Assembly: GCA_020049855.1 (NCBI GenBank)
Contig: JAGVLJ010000043.1
Location: 1 to 41,395, forward strand
Length of the DNA: 41,395 bases
Direction: 5' to 3'
From: Bacteroidia bacterium
Lineage (GTDB): Bacteria; Bacteroidota; Bacteroidia; UKL13-3
Shown piece by piece: positions 1 through 9,443 of this stretch. Position 1 is the stretch's first letter; each line of letters starts with the position of its first letter. Below the pieces are notes generated by a model, which saw only the letters and a program-made list of their open reading frames with translations, had not been told where the DNA came from and ran no database searches. A program made the position numbers and the translations under genes.

Positions 1-839
1 TATTGTGTAAGCTCTTCCTCCTTTTGGCGCGGGTTGCCAAACCTATCTTCCATCACTTTTGAAAAAACACGGTTGTGTGAAGGGTCATTTTTTTCAAAAA
101 TCAACGTTTTTACTCCTTCAGTATGATGTGTAAAATAGTCAAGATTCAACTCAAAAAGTCCATCAGAAGTAGTTTTAAGAATGGCACGCAACTCATTTAC
201 ATAAGACGGGGAACCATAAGGTGCCAAACCCATAATTTTGTATTCATCGCCATAATGATAGAAACCTAAATATTGGGTAAATGCAGTATAAAAAACTCCA
301 ATTGAATGCGGAAATAATACCTGATTATATACATTAATGGTTGACTGATTTCCGGTGGCCACCATGCACGAACTGAAATCACCAAATCCGTCAATAGAAA
401 GTAAAGCAGCCTCCTGAAAAGGTGAGGCGAAAAAAGCCGAAGCCAGGTGAGAACGGTGGTGCTCAACGTTTACAATTCTGGCGGCTATATCTACCGGAGC
501 TTCTTTAAAATATCTCCTAAACTCCTCGTCAAGCGTAGCAACCTTTTTACTGTTTTTAAATCGCTCAACCAACCAACTTAAATTTGCTTTTCCTGTTAGA
601 ACCCGTTTAAGTTTTTTCATCCGATGTGCACCCGGATCACGGCCAATTGTGATGTAAGAAACATCGGAAAGCCCGATTTTCTCGTCATTCAAACAAGCCT
701 GAATTGACAAAGCCGGAAAGCCTGCCCAATGCTTAAAACGGGTAAAGCGTTCTTCTTCAAAAGCGCAAATCAGCTCACCATCCTTCAATAAGGCTGCCGA
801 TGAATCTCCGTGATATGCGTTTAGACCGAGTATATACAT
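1..839 (-). CDS. Carbamoyltransferase, NodU/CmcH family (3' end outside window)
   Basis: The reading frame opens at ATG 839 on the minus strand and stays open to the left edge, so about 279 N-terminal residues are visible and the C-terminus is missing. It begins MYILGLNAYHGDSSAALLKD and continues with the EEERFTRFKH, VEHHRSHLASAFF and LLSIDGFGD segments. These are typical of the ASKHA-fold N-terminal domain of NodU/TobZ-type O-carbamoyltransferases, which move a carbamoyl group from carbamoyl phosphate to a sugar hydroxyl through a carbamoyl-adenylate. The HHxxH pattern is the expected metal-binding site. A GGGAGGA purine run sits just before the ATG, which is unusual for this genome type. 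It is the last gene of the leftward polysaccharide block, so decoration of the exported glycan is the likely role (inference). Confidence 0.9.
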   Translation of the reverse strand, partial: MYILGLNAYHGDSSAALLKDGELICAFEEERFTRFKHWAGFPALSIQACLNDEKIGLSDVSYITIGRDPGAHRMKKLKRVLTGKANLSWLVERFKNSKKVATLDEEFRRYFKEAPVDIAARIVNVEHHRSHLASAFFASPFQEAALLSIDGFGDFSSCMVATGNQSTINVYNQVLFPHSIGVFYTAFTQYLGFYHYGDEYKIMGLAPYGSPSYVNELRAILKTTSDGLFELNLDYFTHHTEGVKTLIFEKNDPSHNRVFSKVMEDRFGNPRQKEEELTQ

Positions 840-984
840 TGGAAATCCTCCCATTTGTTGCGAAAATAAGAGGATAAATTTAACTATTGGGACACTATTT
901 GGGAAAGAGTTTTTTTATATAGGATAAGGTCTGATAAATAACACTGAGAACCAATTTTATATAATAATTTCAGACATTCTCTAT

Positions 985-2139
985 TTACGGTGCAAGTAGC
1001 TTCAGGTACTTTTCAGTGTTATTTTTAATATCTGACTTCTTGTCGAAATACACCTTTGCGCCTTCCTTCCACTTTAAGTGTTCATCGTTAGACATTTTGA
1101 GGCATTGCTTAATCACGAAGATCCAATTTTCAGAATTAGTAATTGCTATATCAAATCCGGCACGAACTTCACTTAATCCGCGCCATGGTGTTTTATCAGA
1201 AATTATTACAGGACAACCCGCACTCAGAGCTTCTGAAATTGAATGCCCAAAATTCTCATGTAGCGTAGGTAAAACCATGAAATCATAACCTGAATAATCA
1301 AATTTATGAATATGAAAATTCACTTCTCCAAAATAGTTAACCTGAATATTGATGGGCAATTTGCGTGATACATTTATGCATTTATTCCAGTACTCTTCCT
1401 CCTCAATAGGTCCATACACAGCTAATGAGACATCTCCTTCTTTTATTTCCGAAAGCAACTGTATAAGAAAAAGAAGGTTTTTAATAGGTAAAATTCTGGA
1501 GCAATAAACTAATCTTAGCACTCCTTCCTTTTTGCAGCTCTGATTTTTCTTAAAGTAATTAAACCTAACTGGTAAATTTGGAATCACCTCAATCTTGGGC
1601 TTCCCAGCTACAAATTGCTTAATCCGTTCTGCTTCCTCTTCGTTTGTCGCATGCCAGATAATTTTGCTGTACCATCTGGTTAAACGAGTCACAGTGAGGA
1701 ATAATCTTTTTTTGAATCTTTTTACCTGTAAGGTATTTTCACCTATCATTCCTCTGGGGCAAATAATCACCTTGCATGAAAGAACCTTTGCCCTCAGCAA
1801 TAATATTGGGAACAGGCTAAACCAAAAAGAGAAGATTCCGTTTATATAAACCACATCAGGTTTTTCAGTTTGCAGTATAAATATGATAGAACGAATCCGG
1901 TGATAACCTTTCGTTAAATAATAAACCTCTACCCCTGATATTTTCTCTGATACTTTTTGATTGAATAAAACCCCTCGAAACGGGGTTAAATCATTCAAAT
2001 CCCTGTCACCGGTGATTATAATAACATTAAAATAATTAGTCAATGTCTTTGAAAGAGCCAATACAGATGTAATAGGACCGCCTGCCTTAAATGCAGGAAG
2101 AAACCAGTCTATAAAAAAAACTATTTTAGGTTTATTCAA
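985..2139 (-). CDS. Glycosyltransferase, GT4 family
   Basis: A GT-B fold glycosyltransferase of about 384 residues. The N-terminal half has a GT4-type acceptor domain, including a GGP segment after FLPAFKAGG and an ICPRGMIGENT segment. The C-terminal half carries the nucleotide-sugar site, with LVYCSRILPIKNL followed by LHENFGHSISEALSAGCPV, the usual EX7E-type motif of GT4. The open frame reaches TTG 2175 without any ATG. I prefer TTG 2139 because it overlaps the asnB stop by only 8 bases and gives the normal N-terminus LNKPKIVFFIDWF. The donor and acceptor sugars cannot be read from the sequence. It should add one sugar of the repeat unit on the cytoplasmic side of the membrane. Confidence 0.9.
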   Translation of the reverse strand: MNKPKIVFFIDWFLPAFKAGGPITSVLALSKTLTNYFNVIIITGDRDLNDLTPFRGVLFNQKVSEKISGVEVYYLTKGYHRIRSIIFILQTEKPDVVYINGIFSFWFSLFPILLLRAKVLSCKVIICPRGMIGENTLQVKRFKKRLFLTVTRLTRWYSKIIWHATNEEEAERIKQFVAGKPKIEVIPNLPVRFNYFKKNQSCKKEGVLRLVYCSRILPIKNLLFLIQLLSEIKEGDVSLAVYGPIEEEEYWNKCINVSRKLPINIQVNYFGEVNFHIHKFDYSGYDFMVLPTLHENFGHSISEALSAGCPVIISDKTPWRGLSEVRAGFDIAITNSENWIFVIKQCLKMSNDEHLKWKEGAKVYFDKKSDIKNNTEKYLKLLAP

Positions 2140-3997
2140 TGACTTTGTTTTTAGAAAGCCATTCGTCAAGCACAACTATCTGCCAGATACGAGACCAGCT
2201 AATACCTGGATGACCGGAGTGAAATCGTTTCCATAGTCCGATTATATTTTCCTCATTTGCAAATGAACGGGCAGCAAACGAATTAATTCGTTCATTGCAA
2301 AATGACCACAGTTCATTGCGCATCCAAAGTTCCCAGGGAAACCCAAACCCCATTTTCTTTCTGGTATATACTTCGGCTGGTAATAAATCGCTCATACTTT
2401 TAATGAGAAGATTTTTTGGATATTTTCCTATTTTAATATCGTCAGGAAGCGATAATACGTATTTCACAAGCACGTGGTCAAGAAACGGAACACGTACCTC
2501 TAAGGAATGTGCCATACTCATTTGGTCAGTATCGCGCAACAATGTATCAGTAAGATAAGAATTTAATTCAAAACTACTTACCAGCGAATAGAGGTGGTTT
2601 GAATCCGTTGAAGGCAGTTGGGCAATTGTTTCCTGCAAAAAATTTCTTTCTACCTCAATTCCGGGGAGTAACAGTTTTATCTGAGAGTCAAAATATGTTT
2701 GTCTACTGGCAATCAAAAAACTTTTTATCAGGTCAGATCCTGAAAACGATTCCGAAAGTTTAAGTAAATAATTTTTACCCGTAACTGCATACATTGCACG
2801 GAAAATTTTCTTCCAAATTACATTAGGTAATATCCGGCTATACGCCATGAATTGATTCATGTGATGAGCAGCTTTAAAAACAGGGTATCCCCCGAATAAC
2901 TCATCGCCTCCTAAACCGGAAAGAACCACTTTAATTCCCTTTTCCTTTATTTTACCAGAAACAAAGTATGTATTTATTCCATCAGCCGTAGGGTGATCCA
3001 TTGCTCCCAAAGCGTTTGGTAAAGCTTCGAGCAAATCCATAGGTTTTAGCTCAATAGCGCAATGATTTGTTTTAAACTTCTTTGCCACAAAAGATGAAAA
3101 ATAACTCTCATCAAAACCCTGCTGCCCAAAGGTAACAGAGAGTGTATTAACGGGCTTGGTATCAATTTGGCTCATAAGAGCCACAATAACGCTCGAATCT
3201 ATACCTCCTGAAAGAAAAGCACCAACTTCAACATCGGCCACCAGTTGCTCTTCAACACTTTTTGTGAGCAATTGCCTTATATTCTTTAAAACTATATCGT
3301 TGGAAACAACGGGGCTAAATTCTAACTCCCGAGTAGAAAAGTACCGCTTCTCCTCTTTCCCAAACTCAGTCATTATCATGTAGGTACCTGGCTTCAAAAA
3401 ACTTACTCCATCAATCATAGTATGAGGGGCATTTACCCTTTGAAATCGCATGTATTCGGCTAAACCGCTATTGCAGAGGCGAGCTGTTATAAAACTACTT
3501 GAAAGAAGCGATCTTAACTCAGAAGAGAAAATAAATGTTTGACCTTTTTGAGCAAAATAAAGCGGTTTAACACCTAAATGATCTCTGGCAAGGACAAGTT
3601 TTTTTTCATCAATATCCCAAATAGCAAGTGCAAAAATTCCTTTAAGCATTCCAAACAAATCGGTGCCGTAGCGAATATATCCTGCCAAAATAACTTCAGT
3701 GTCGCTATCGGTTTGAAAATGATATGACTCCCTAAATTTTGCTTTTAGGTTTCTATAATTATAAATTTCTCCATTAAATACAATTACATACCTGTTAGTT
3801 GCTGAAATCATGGGTTGATGCCCTCCGGTAGTAGTGTCGATAATTGACAGCCGTCTATGCCCAAGGGTAACAAATGAGTCGGAATAGATTCCTTCATCGT
3901 CAGGACCACGGTGGGAAAGAGTTTTATTCATCCTCTGAACCTGATGAACATAAGGACCTACGCGTTGAAAATTCAAAATTCCGTTAATCCCGCACAT
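2132..3997 (-). CDS. asnB: Asparagine synthase-type glutamine amidotransferase
   Basis: A 621-residue class II glutamine amidotransferase. Cys2 after the initiator Met (MCGINGI) is the N-terminal nucleophile. RGPDDEG, FNGEIYN and the DSDTE segment build the glutaminase site. The C-terminal synthetase domain has the PP-loop SGGIDSS at about residues 263-269 and LSGLGGDELFGGYP further on. The chemistry is ATP-dependent transfer of glutamine-derived ammonia to a carboxylate. True AsnB makes asparagine, but homologues inside polysaccharide loci are thought to amidate uronic acids. The position between two glycosyltransferases, with 3 bases to one and 8 overlapping the other, favours the second role (inference). 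No catalytic residue appears to be missing. Confidence 0.93.
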   Translation of the reverse strand: MCGINGILNFQRVGPYVHQVQRMNKTLSHRGPDDEGIYSDSFVTLGHRRLSIIDTTTGGHQPMISATNRYVIVFNGEIYNYRNLKAKFRESYHFQTDSDTEVILAGYIRYGTDLFGMLKGIFALAIWDIDEKKLVLARDHLGVKPLYFAQKGQTFIFSSELRSLLSSSFITARLCNSGLAEYMRFQRVNAPHTMIDGVSFLKPGTYMIMTEFGKEEKRYFSTRELEFSPVVSNDIVLKNIRQLLTKSVEEQLVADVEVGAFLSGGIDSSVIVALMSQIDTKPVNTLSVTFGQQGFDESYFSSFVAKKFKTNHCAIELKPMDLLEALPNALGAMDHPTADGINTYFVSGKIKEKGIKVVLSGLGGDELFGGYPVFKAAHHMNQFMAYSRILPNVIWKKIFRAMYAVTGKNYLLKLSESFSGSDLIKSFLIASRQTYFDSQIKLLLPGIEVERNFLQETIAQLPSTDSNHLYSLVSSFELNSYLTDTLLRDTDQMSMAHSLEVRVPFLDHVLVKYVLSLPDDIKIGKYPKNLLIKSMSDLLPAEVYTRKKMGFGFPWELWMRNELWSFCNERINSFAARSFANEENIIGLWKRFHSGHPGISWSRIWQIVVLDEWLSKNKVIE

Positions 3998-4000
3998 ATC

Positions 4001-5005
4001 TTAGTTCTTGCTCTGCTGATAAACCTCTTGGTACAAGTTAAAGAACTGTTCAGCGATAACACGTTTATCAAACCGCTTTGCATTTTTATACCCGTTACTT
4101 ATAAGCTCATTTCTATACTCATAATCATTGATTATTTTTTTCAAGCCTAAATTAATTTGAGAAATGCTGAATGGATCCACAATACAGGCTGCATCAGCTG
4201 CCACTTCGGGCATAGAAGTAGTGTTTCCTGTTATCACACATCGTCCGATAGCATTAGCTTCAATAATAGGCATCCCAAAACCTTCGTATGTTGATACAAA
4301 GGATACAATATCACATTTATGGTAATGCTCTATTATTTCATCCTCTGTCAAGCGAGACTCCTCAATTAGGTGTTGTATGTTGTAAATTTTGAGTTTCGCT
4401 TTCAACCCATCATCTACCTTACCTATGATGGTTAACCGACATGGGATGTCGCGGATAGCCTCCACAAGCCTACTTATGTTTTTATTTGGAGCTGTTCCAA
4501 CTTGCAATATACTTGGAAGCCCGCTGTCAAAAGACTTTTCGCACTTTTTAAATTTTTCAGAAATGGAGACATAAATCACCCGTATTTTCTCGGATGGGCA
4601 TCCGGTATATTTTATTAGTTCCTGCTTGGTAGCTTCAGAAATAGAAGTAATAAATCCTGACCTTAAAACAGGAATATTAAACCAAAAGAGTTTAATAACA
4701 AGATACTTTATTCCCCGTGAAGCCGCCAACACATTGCAATCAAGAAATGTAGTTATTGTTTTGCGTTTTTTTAGAAAAATTGAAAGGTATGTAGCATCAC
4801 CCAGCACATGGTTTACGTCTTTTTGATGGAGTGCTGCTTCAATAGAATTGTAAATCCTTTTAATAAGGCCATTGCTTAAATATCGGCTTTGCACTACTTC
4901 AATAGAGACTCTGTTGTTAAGCTTCTCCCTTATGATACCAAAATATATCTCTATACTAAAGTTGCCAAAAGGACGTGGTTTTCTTGTAAAATGTACAACC
5001 CTCAT
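4001..5005 (-). CDS. Glycosyltransferase, GT4 family
   Basis: A glycosyltransferase of about 334 residues with the GT-B C-terminal half typical of GT4: ILQVGTAPNKNISRLVEAI, then VSTYEGFGMPIIEANAIGRCVI, then TTSMPEVAADAACIVDP. The acidic pair of the EX7E motif lies in EGFGMPIIE. The N-terminal half is less conserved. The start is either GTG 5008 or the adjacent ATG 5005; ATG is chosen. The gene follows the wzy-like stop by about 17 bases and precedes asnB by 3 bases, so it is part of the same leftward operon. The C-terminal PEVAADAA segment resembles mannosyl- or rhamnosyltransferases, but the sugar cannot be assigned. Confidence 0.9.
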   Translation of the reverse strand: MRVVHFTRKPRPFGNFSIEIYFGIIREKLNNRVSIEVVQSRYLSNGLIKRIYNSIEAALHQKDVNHVLGDATYLSIFLKKRKTITTFLDCNVLAASRGIKYLVIKLFWFNIPVLRSGFITSISEATKQELIKYTGCPSEKIRVIYVSISEKFKKCEKSFDSGLPSILQVGTAPNKNISRLVEAIRDIPCRLTIIGKVDDGLKAKLKIYNIQHLIEESRLTEDEIIEHYHKCDIVSFVSTYEGFGMPIIEANAIGRCVITGNTTSMPEVAADAACIVDPFSISQINLGLKKIINDYEYRNELISNGYKNAKRFDKRVIAEQFFNLYQEVYQQSKN

Positions 5006-5022
5006 CACTTGTTAATTAGTTA

Positions 5023-6408
5023 CTAAATCGTTAATCTTTTTCTCCAGCGCATCCGTAATACATACCCCATTCCTTTAGCCACAATGAAACACCACAATAT
5101 AAAAGTAGATGTGTAAAGCAAACTAACCATTTCAAAGCTGATGAAAAAAAGAGTACTTGTTATCATGAATTTAACAATTATATTATCTGAAAATCCTTGT
5201 GCCTGCTTATCCAACCATCTAAACACCAACATAATTATAGGAATAAAAAGTATTAACCATTGATAAGGAAAATTTAAAATAAAATCAGCATAGATGTTCA
5301 CCCCCCAAGCCGTGCTATCCGACTCCTCATTTACTAACCCAAGAATCAAAGCTCGCTCCCTGTTATTATAAGTATTAAAAGAAGGCTTATCCTGCCATAC
5401 GATACGCGGGATGAGTTGTAAAAAAACTTCCAAATAAGATAACCCAAAACGATATTCAAGATACCCTTTATTAATCCCATTTTGTGAGTAGGATAACTCA
5501 CGTCCATAATTAATACGTTCAGCAAAAAAAGAGCTTGCAAAAGCCAGACGCTCATCAAACGAGAGATTTAGGGTTTTGATAAACGTACCAGCAAGATTTT
5601 GCTTTGTTTTTTCATATTCTATTTTCTTTATCTGCTGAAAAGGAAGAATATACAGAATTCCAATAATTCCAAGCACAATTACCGGAAACATTGTTTTTCT
5701 TGATTTAAGCAAAAGACCCACTACAATAGCACCTGATGCCAATATCAACTCGCTACGCCACCAAGACGTGACGGCAAAATAAAATCCAGTAAAACATATT
5801 ATTAATGCAAGAAGTACCGATTTGCCGCGTTTAATTTGAACGGTGTAAATACTAAGAACCATATTTGGATAAAGGAATGTCTTAAAAACCGGAAACAGTG
5901 TTCCAATTCCTGATGTACTTATCTCAAGTTGTGCAAGCTGATAGCCAACTACCGAAAGCACAAAAAACAGCACTTTAACCTTGTTTAATAACCCTTCATT
6001 GGAATCTAACAATTCCCCTTGAATCTTTTTATTGTCCGGATATTCTTTGAACGATAACTGAACCAATAAACTAACTATATAACCGATAATAAAAAAGGGA
6101 GCCAACGTATTAAATAACTTAATAACCATCAATCCTGAAATAATCTTATCCGGACGATCCTCAATTTGGTTAAACAGATAGCAAAAAGGGCCAATTCCCA
6201 TAAAAAGTAACGACATCATGTTTAATCCGTTCACCCCTGAAAGAAACAGACTCTTTTTGGTGGATATATATATACCAATAATACTAATGCAAATAATTGC
6301 ACATGAATAATATATATATGTTTTGTAAATACTCAAACCTGGGTATGTATTCGGATGCAATATAAAAACTAAATACCTGAATAAATATAGACTGACCAAT
6401 GAGGCCAA
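5023..6408 (-). CDS. wzy: Oligosaccharide repeat-unit polymerase, Wzy-like membrane protein
   Basis: A 461-residue polytopic membrane protein with about ten or more hydrophobic segments along its length and a large hydrophilic loop near residues 270-345 (KTKQNLAGTFIK to WQDKPSFNTYNN). This layout, together with RIVWQDKPSFNT, is typical of O-antigen polymerase-type proteins, which join lipid-linked repeat units in the periplasm. Sequence conservation in this family is poor, so the call rests on topology and on the pairing with the Wzx flippase that starts divergently 120 bases away. The only start candidate in frame is TTG 6408, since a stop lies a few codons upstream. It is the first gene of the leftward block. 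Confidence 0.78.
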   Translation of the reverse strand: MASLVSLYLFRYLVFILHPNTYPGLSIYKTYIYYSCAIICISIIGIYISTKKSLFLSGVNGLNMMSLLFMGIGPFCYLFNQIEDRPDKIISGLMVIKLFNTLAPFFIIGYIVSLLVQLSFKEYPDNKKIQGELLDSNEGLLNKVKVLFFVLSVVGYQLAQLEISTSGIGTLFPVFKTFLYPNMVLSIYTVQIKRGKSVLLALIICFTGFYFAVTSWWRSELILASGAIVVGLLLKSRKTMFPVIVLGIIGILYILPFQQIKKIEYEKTKQNLAGTFIKTLNLSFDERLAFASSFFAERINYGRELSYSQNGINKGYLEYRFGLSYLEVFLQLIPRIVWQDKPSFNTYNNRERALILGLVNEESDSTAWGVNIYADFILNFPYQWLILFIPIIMLVFRWLDKQAQGFSDNIIVKFMITSTLFFISFEMVSLLYTSTFILWCFIVAKGMGYVLRMRWRKRLTI

Positions 6409-6528
6409 ATAATATAATTGTCCTTAAAGTAATTGCATTATTAAGTACATTCGCTACAATATTTTCGCAAAGCAAAAAGCTATTTATTATAAGCTAATAA
6501 ATTAAACTTCAACCCATTAATACTGCCA
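6409..6528. promoter_or_regulatory. Divergent intergenic region between wzy-like and wzx genes
   Basis: These 120 bases are very AT-rich and separate two blocks that start with non-ATG codons (TTG leftward, GTG rightward). Promoters for both directions must lie here or inside the 5' ends. Near-matches to the TAnnTTTG -7 element exist, for example TAGCTTTT read on the minus strand near 6470, but none has a properly spaced -33 partner. I therefore cannot place a start site. Confidence 0.4.
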
Positions 6529-7998
6529 GTGATTAAGCAGTTTTTAAAAAATACCGGATGGATACTACTTGCCAACATGGCAACCAAGGGAATTGGCTTA
6601 GTCACCATTTCTTTTTTATCAAAACTTATTACAAGCATTGAACTAGGAGTCTACAATTCATATATCAACACCGCAGCCTATATCAATCAAATTGCCGATT
6701 TAGGCTCAAGCACAGTACTACAGAAAGCAAGTGCGCTCGCAAAGGATCATAAATCAAAAATTACTCTTGAAAAAAAACTCTCGTCTGCCATATTGCTTGG
6801 TTTGCTGTCCAATTTATGTATTTTATTACTCATTGCCTTTAACATCGAGTTTTTTTCGCAATTATTTTTTAATCAAAAATCGGATAACTTAACTCACCTA
6901 CTCATACTAATTACCCTTATCCAATTCTTTTTTCAACTCCCCACTTATGTTCTTATGGGTATCGGTCATTTTCAATATTACTCAATGCGTAATATTGTTA
7001 CTGCATTTAATTCCTTTTTATGTGTAATTGCTTCGACCATATTTTGGGGATTAAGGGGTTCGGTCTTTGGCTACCTTACAGCCACTTTAATTAATACCTT
7101 TTTTACATGGATAATTACCATTAATATTCTAAAAAAAGAGCAGGTAAAAGTTTCACTCAGAAGTTCCATATCAGGACTTGTTCAATTACTTCGTGAGGGC
7201 TATTGGTTTTATTTCGGGAATACCTTTTTAGGGGCAATAGCCGGACTTTTCACAATTACCCTTTTTTCAAAGTACATAAGTATTGAAAGTTTCGGATTTT
7301 TAAGAATTGCAGCAAGTATAAATGCAATTACTGCTATTATCCCATCTGCAATTATGCCCGTTACACTCTCGGTACTATCCCGTCATTCTGCAAATGATAC
7401 AATCAGGATTAAATCCTTTCAAATACGCTACGTTTTTGGAACGATATTTATTTTCACAACCATTCTGCTACTGAGTATAAAGCCAATTATTGACATACTG
7501 TTCAATTCAGAATATGAAAAAGGATTGAGTCTAATCTGTCCATTAATTTTTATCAATATTATTATTCTAATGCAGGGTTTATTTAGCAACTTTTTGATTG
7601 CGGCTGGAAAAATGAAATTTCTCGGAACAATATCTACCCTAAGCATTGTGCTGCATATCGTTCTCGCATACCTCTTAATTCCATATTTAGGTAATATGGG
7701 GTATCTTATATCATGGTTAGTGCCACAGTTTTTATCACATTTATTTACTACAATGAAGGAGTTTTCAATGAACCATTCATATAAAAAAATAAACGAAATA
7801 AAACGCTTCTACCTTATTACTACACCTGCACTTTTGATAGTATTTTATGCTAGCTTTTTACCAACATGCAATCATCTAAAAACCTACATATTACTTCCTA
7901 TTCTTCCGTTATATTGCATAAGCTTTATTAAATTTGTTGTTATGAAAGAGGAACTAATTATATTTAAAACAAAGATGCTTGGTAGAAAAAAAATATGA
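6529..7998 (+). CDS. wzx: Polysaccharide flippase, Wzx-like (MATE/MVF superfamily)
   Basis: A 489-residue membrane protein with about 12-14 hydrophobic segments. It begins with the amphipathic QFLKNTGWILLANMATKGIG stretch typical of polysaccharide biosynthesis (PST) flippases, which move undecaprenyl-linked repeat units across the inner membrane. The start is GTG 6529, giving the family-like N-terminus MIKQFLKNTGW. It leads the rightward block and its stop overlaps the next start by 4 bases (ATGA), which implies translational coupling. The substrate is unknown but should be the repeat unit built by the glycosyltransferases on either side. Confidence 0.9.
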   Translation: MIKQFLKNTGWILLANMATKGIGLVTISFLSKLITSIELGVYNSYINTAAYINQIADLGSSTVLQKASALAKDHKSKITLEKKLSSAILLGLLSNLCILLLIAFNIEFFSQLFFNQKSDNLTHLLILITLIQFFFQLPTYVLMGIGHFQYYSMRNIVTAFNSFLCVIASTIFWGLRGSVFGYLTATLINTFFTWIITINILKKEQVKVSLRSSISGLVQLLREGYWFYFGNTFLGAIAGLFTITLFSKYISIESFGFLRIAASINAITAIIPSAIMPVTLSVLSRHSANDTIRIKSFQIRYVFGTIFIFTTILLLSIKPIIDILFNSEYEKGLSLICPLIFINIIILMQGLFSNFLIAAGKMKFLGTISTLSIVLHIVLAYLLIPYLGNMGYLISWLVPQFLSHLFTTMKEFSMNHSYKKINEIKRFYLITTPALLIVFYASFLPTCNHLKTYILLPILPLYCISFIKFVVMKEELIIFKTKMLGRKKI

Positions 7999-8594
7999 CC
8001 AAAAAAATAATTCATTATTTCAAAACATATTCGACCTTTGATTTTGTTAGGAAATGTATATTTAAATTGGTACAACTGAGTACCATGTTTAGTCTTTCTT
8101 CACTTAAGAAAAAGTATTTTTTCAAAAGCACCGACTTTAACCTTGGTAAAAATGTAATCTTGCGTGGATTTACCAAAAATATTTCTGTAGGTAAAAATAC
8201 TACAATTTATGATAATGCCATTTTTTCTATTTCAAATCATGATGCTAAACTAAAAATTGGAGAACATTGCACATTTTCATTTGGTGTATTAGTTGCCTGT
8301 CACTTCGATATTGAGATAGGAGATCAGGTGATGATAGGAGAATATTCGTCAATACGCGACACAACTCATATATATTCCGACTTATCTAAACCGATGATAA
8401 TGGCAGGAGATGTATCCCGAAAAATCAAAATAGGCTCTAACGTTTGGATTGGCAGAGGGTGCATCATTATGCCCGGTTCCACCATACAAGATGGTGCAGT
8501 TGTAGGTGCCAACAGTGTGGTGTCAGGTCATTTAGAATCAAATAAAATCTATGGTGGTAACCCTGCAAAATTAATTAAATATAGAACTGATTAA
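7995..8594 (+). CDS. Acyltransferase with left-handed beta-helix (hexapeptide repeat)
   Basis: A 199-residue protein with hexapeptide repeats from about residue 60 to 190, such as IGEHCTFSFG, IGDQVMIGEYSSI, IGSNVWIGRGCIIMPG and IQDGAVVGANSVVSG, ending in IYGGNPAKLIKY. This is the xenobiotic/maltose O-acetyltransferase-like (LbH_MAT/XAT) group. The His in the RDTTHIYSD region fits the catalytic His of these trimeric enzymes. It would transfer an acetyl or other acyl group from CoA to a sugar. It overlaps wzx by 4 bases and precedes the decayed methyltransferase by 1 base, so it probably decorates the repeat unit. The acceptor is not predictable. Confidence 0.88.
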   Translation: MTKKIIHYFKTYSTFDFVRKCIFKLVQLSTMFSLSSLKKKYFFKSTDFNLGKNVILRGFTKNISVGKNTTIYDNAIFSISNHDAKLKIGEHCTFSFGVLVACHFDIEIGDQVMIGEYSSIRDTTHIYSDLSKPMIMAGDVSRKIKIGSNVWIGRGCIIMPGSTIQDGAVVGANSVVSGHLESNKIYGGNPAKLIKYRTD

Positions 8595-8595
8595 C

Positions 8596-9423
8596 ATGAA
8601 GCGTATTATGGATCGTATCTTAAATAGAATTGGTATACTTAAACGGTTTAATATTTTATCAACTGTTTCAATAAATAACAAAAGATTCAAAATTCCCGTA
8701 CAAAATTGGATGAGCTTGAGGAATAAACGAAATCCCGAACATAAGTTAGATAAAATTTTCAACCAGCGACTAATCGACCTCAACGATTGTATGGTCATTT
8801 ATATGGGAGTTAATCTTGGTCAAACTCGACCCAAGGTGAGAGCTATTCATTTCGGTATTGCTTACAGTTGAAGAATGCCAAGATACACAAGTGTAAATTA
8901 TTTTAACGCGCTTAAAAAATTGAGTACAGGTAAGAAAAAACACCTTGTTGGCGGAGAACCATCAGACAAAAATAATATCGCAGTCGCGGAAGGTTTTTCG
9001 AATGAAAATACCAGAAGCACCCTAAAATCAGGAAGCCTCCAAGCAAATGGACAGCCAATGAAAAAATTTACCCCTACTTTTACCAAGTATAAACTGGCTA
9101 AATTACCCGATTCAAAAATCAGTACGGTTAATAGCAAATTTGATGTTGAAAGATTCGAATACAAAGTCACATCAGGAGCAGCAGAAATTAATTCACAAAT
9201 AAACCCACTTATCATATGTGAAGTATTGCCATATCAGGACAAATCTGAATACATTGAAGAACAGTCTAAATTTTTTCAATTGTTACCGGATTTAGGATAC
9301 CTTGTAGAAAGAATTAAACCCATCTATACGCTGGCGCGAGTTTCCCCATTCCGAAAAAAAGCAATTTGCCGGATTCCGCATATATTTCCATATACCCGAA
9401 TAAGTCTTTCATTTAACAAATAA
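8596..9423 (+). pseudogene. Decayed FkbM-family SAM-dependent methyltransferase
   Basis: Two open frames, 8596-8871 and 8875-9423, lie in the same reading frame separated by an in-frame TGA at 8869-8871. Read through, they align with FkbM methyltransferases. VIYMGVNLGQT stands for the usual (F)IDIGVNLGQT, so the SAM-binding Asp is Tyr. AYS-stop-RMPRYTSVNY stands for AYIGFEPNPTCVNY. FDVERFEYKV stands for DVEGFEYKV. LIICEVLPYQDKSEYIEE is well preserved. A frameshift near 9345-9355 follows: the frame starting at 9351 reads SNLPDSAYISIYPNKSFI and stops at 9414-9416, matching the FkbM C-terminus. Nonsense, frameshift and loss of key residues together indicate a dead gene. It sits in the rightward operon between the acyltransferase and a GT4, so O-methylation was probably once part of the pathway. 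Confidence 0.85.
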
Positions 9424-9443
9424 CTAAAAGTATAGACAACCGA

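Noticed and set aside
8869-8871. Recoded TGA (selenocysteine or read-through) in the FkbM gene
   Set aside because: The aligned family residue is Gly, a single change from GGA, and several catalytic motifs are also lost with a later frameshift. Decay explains it better.
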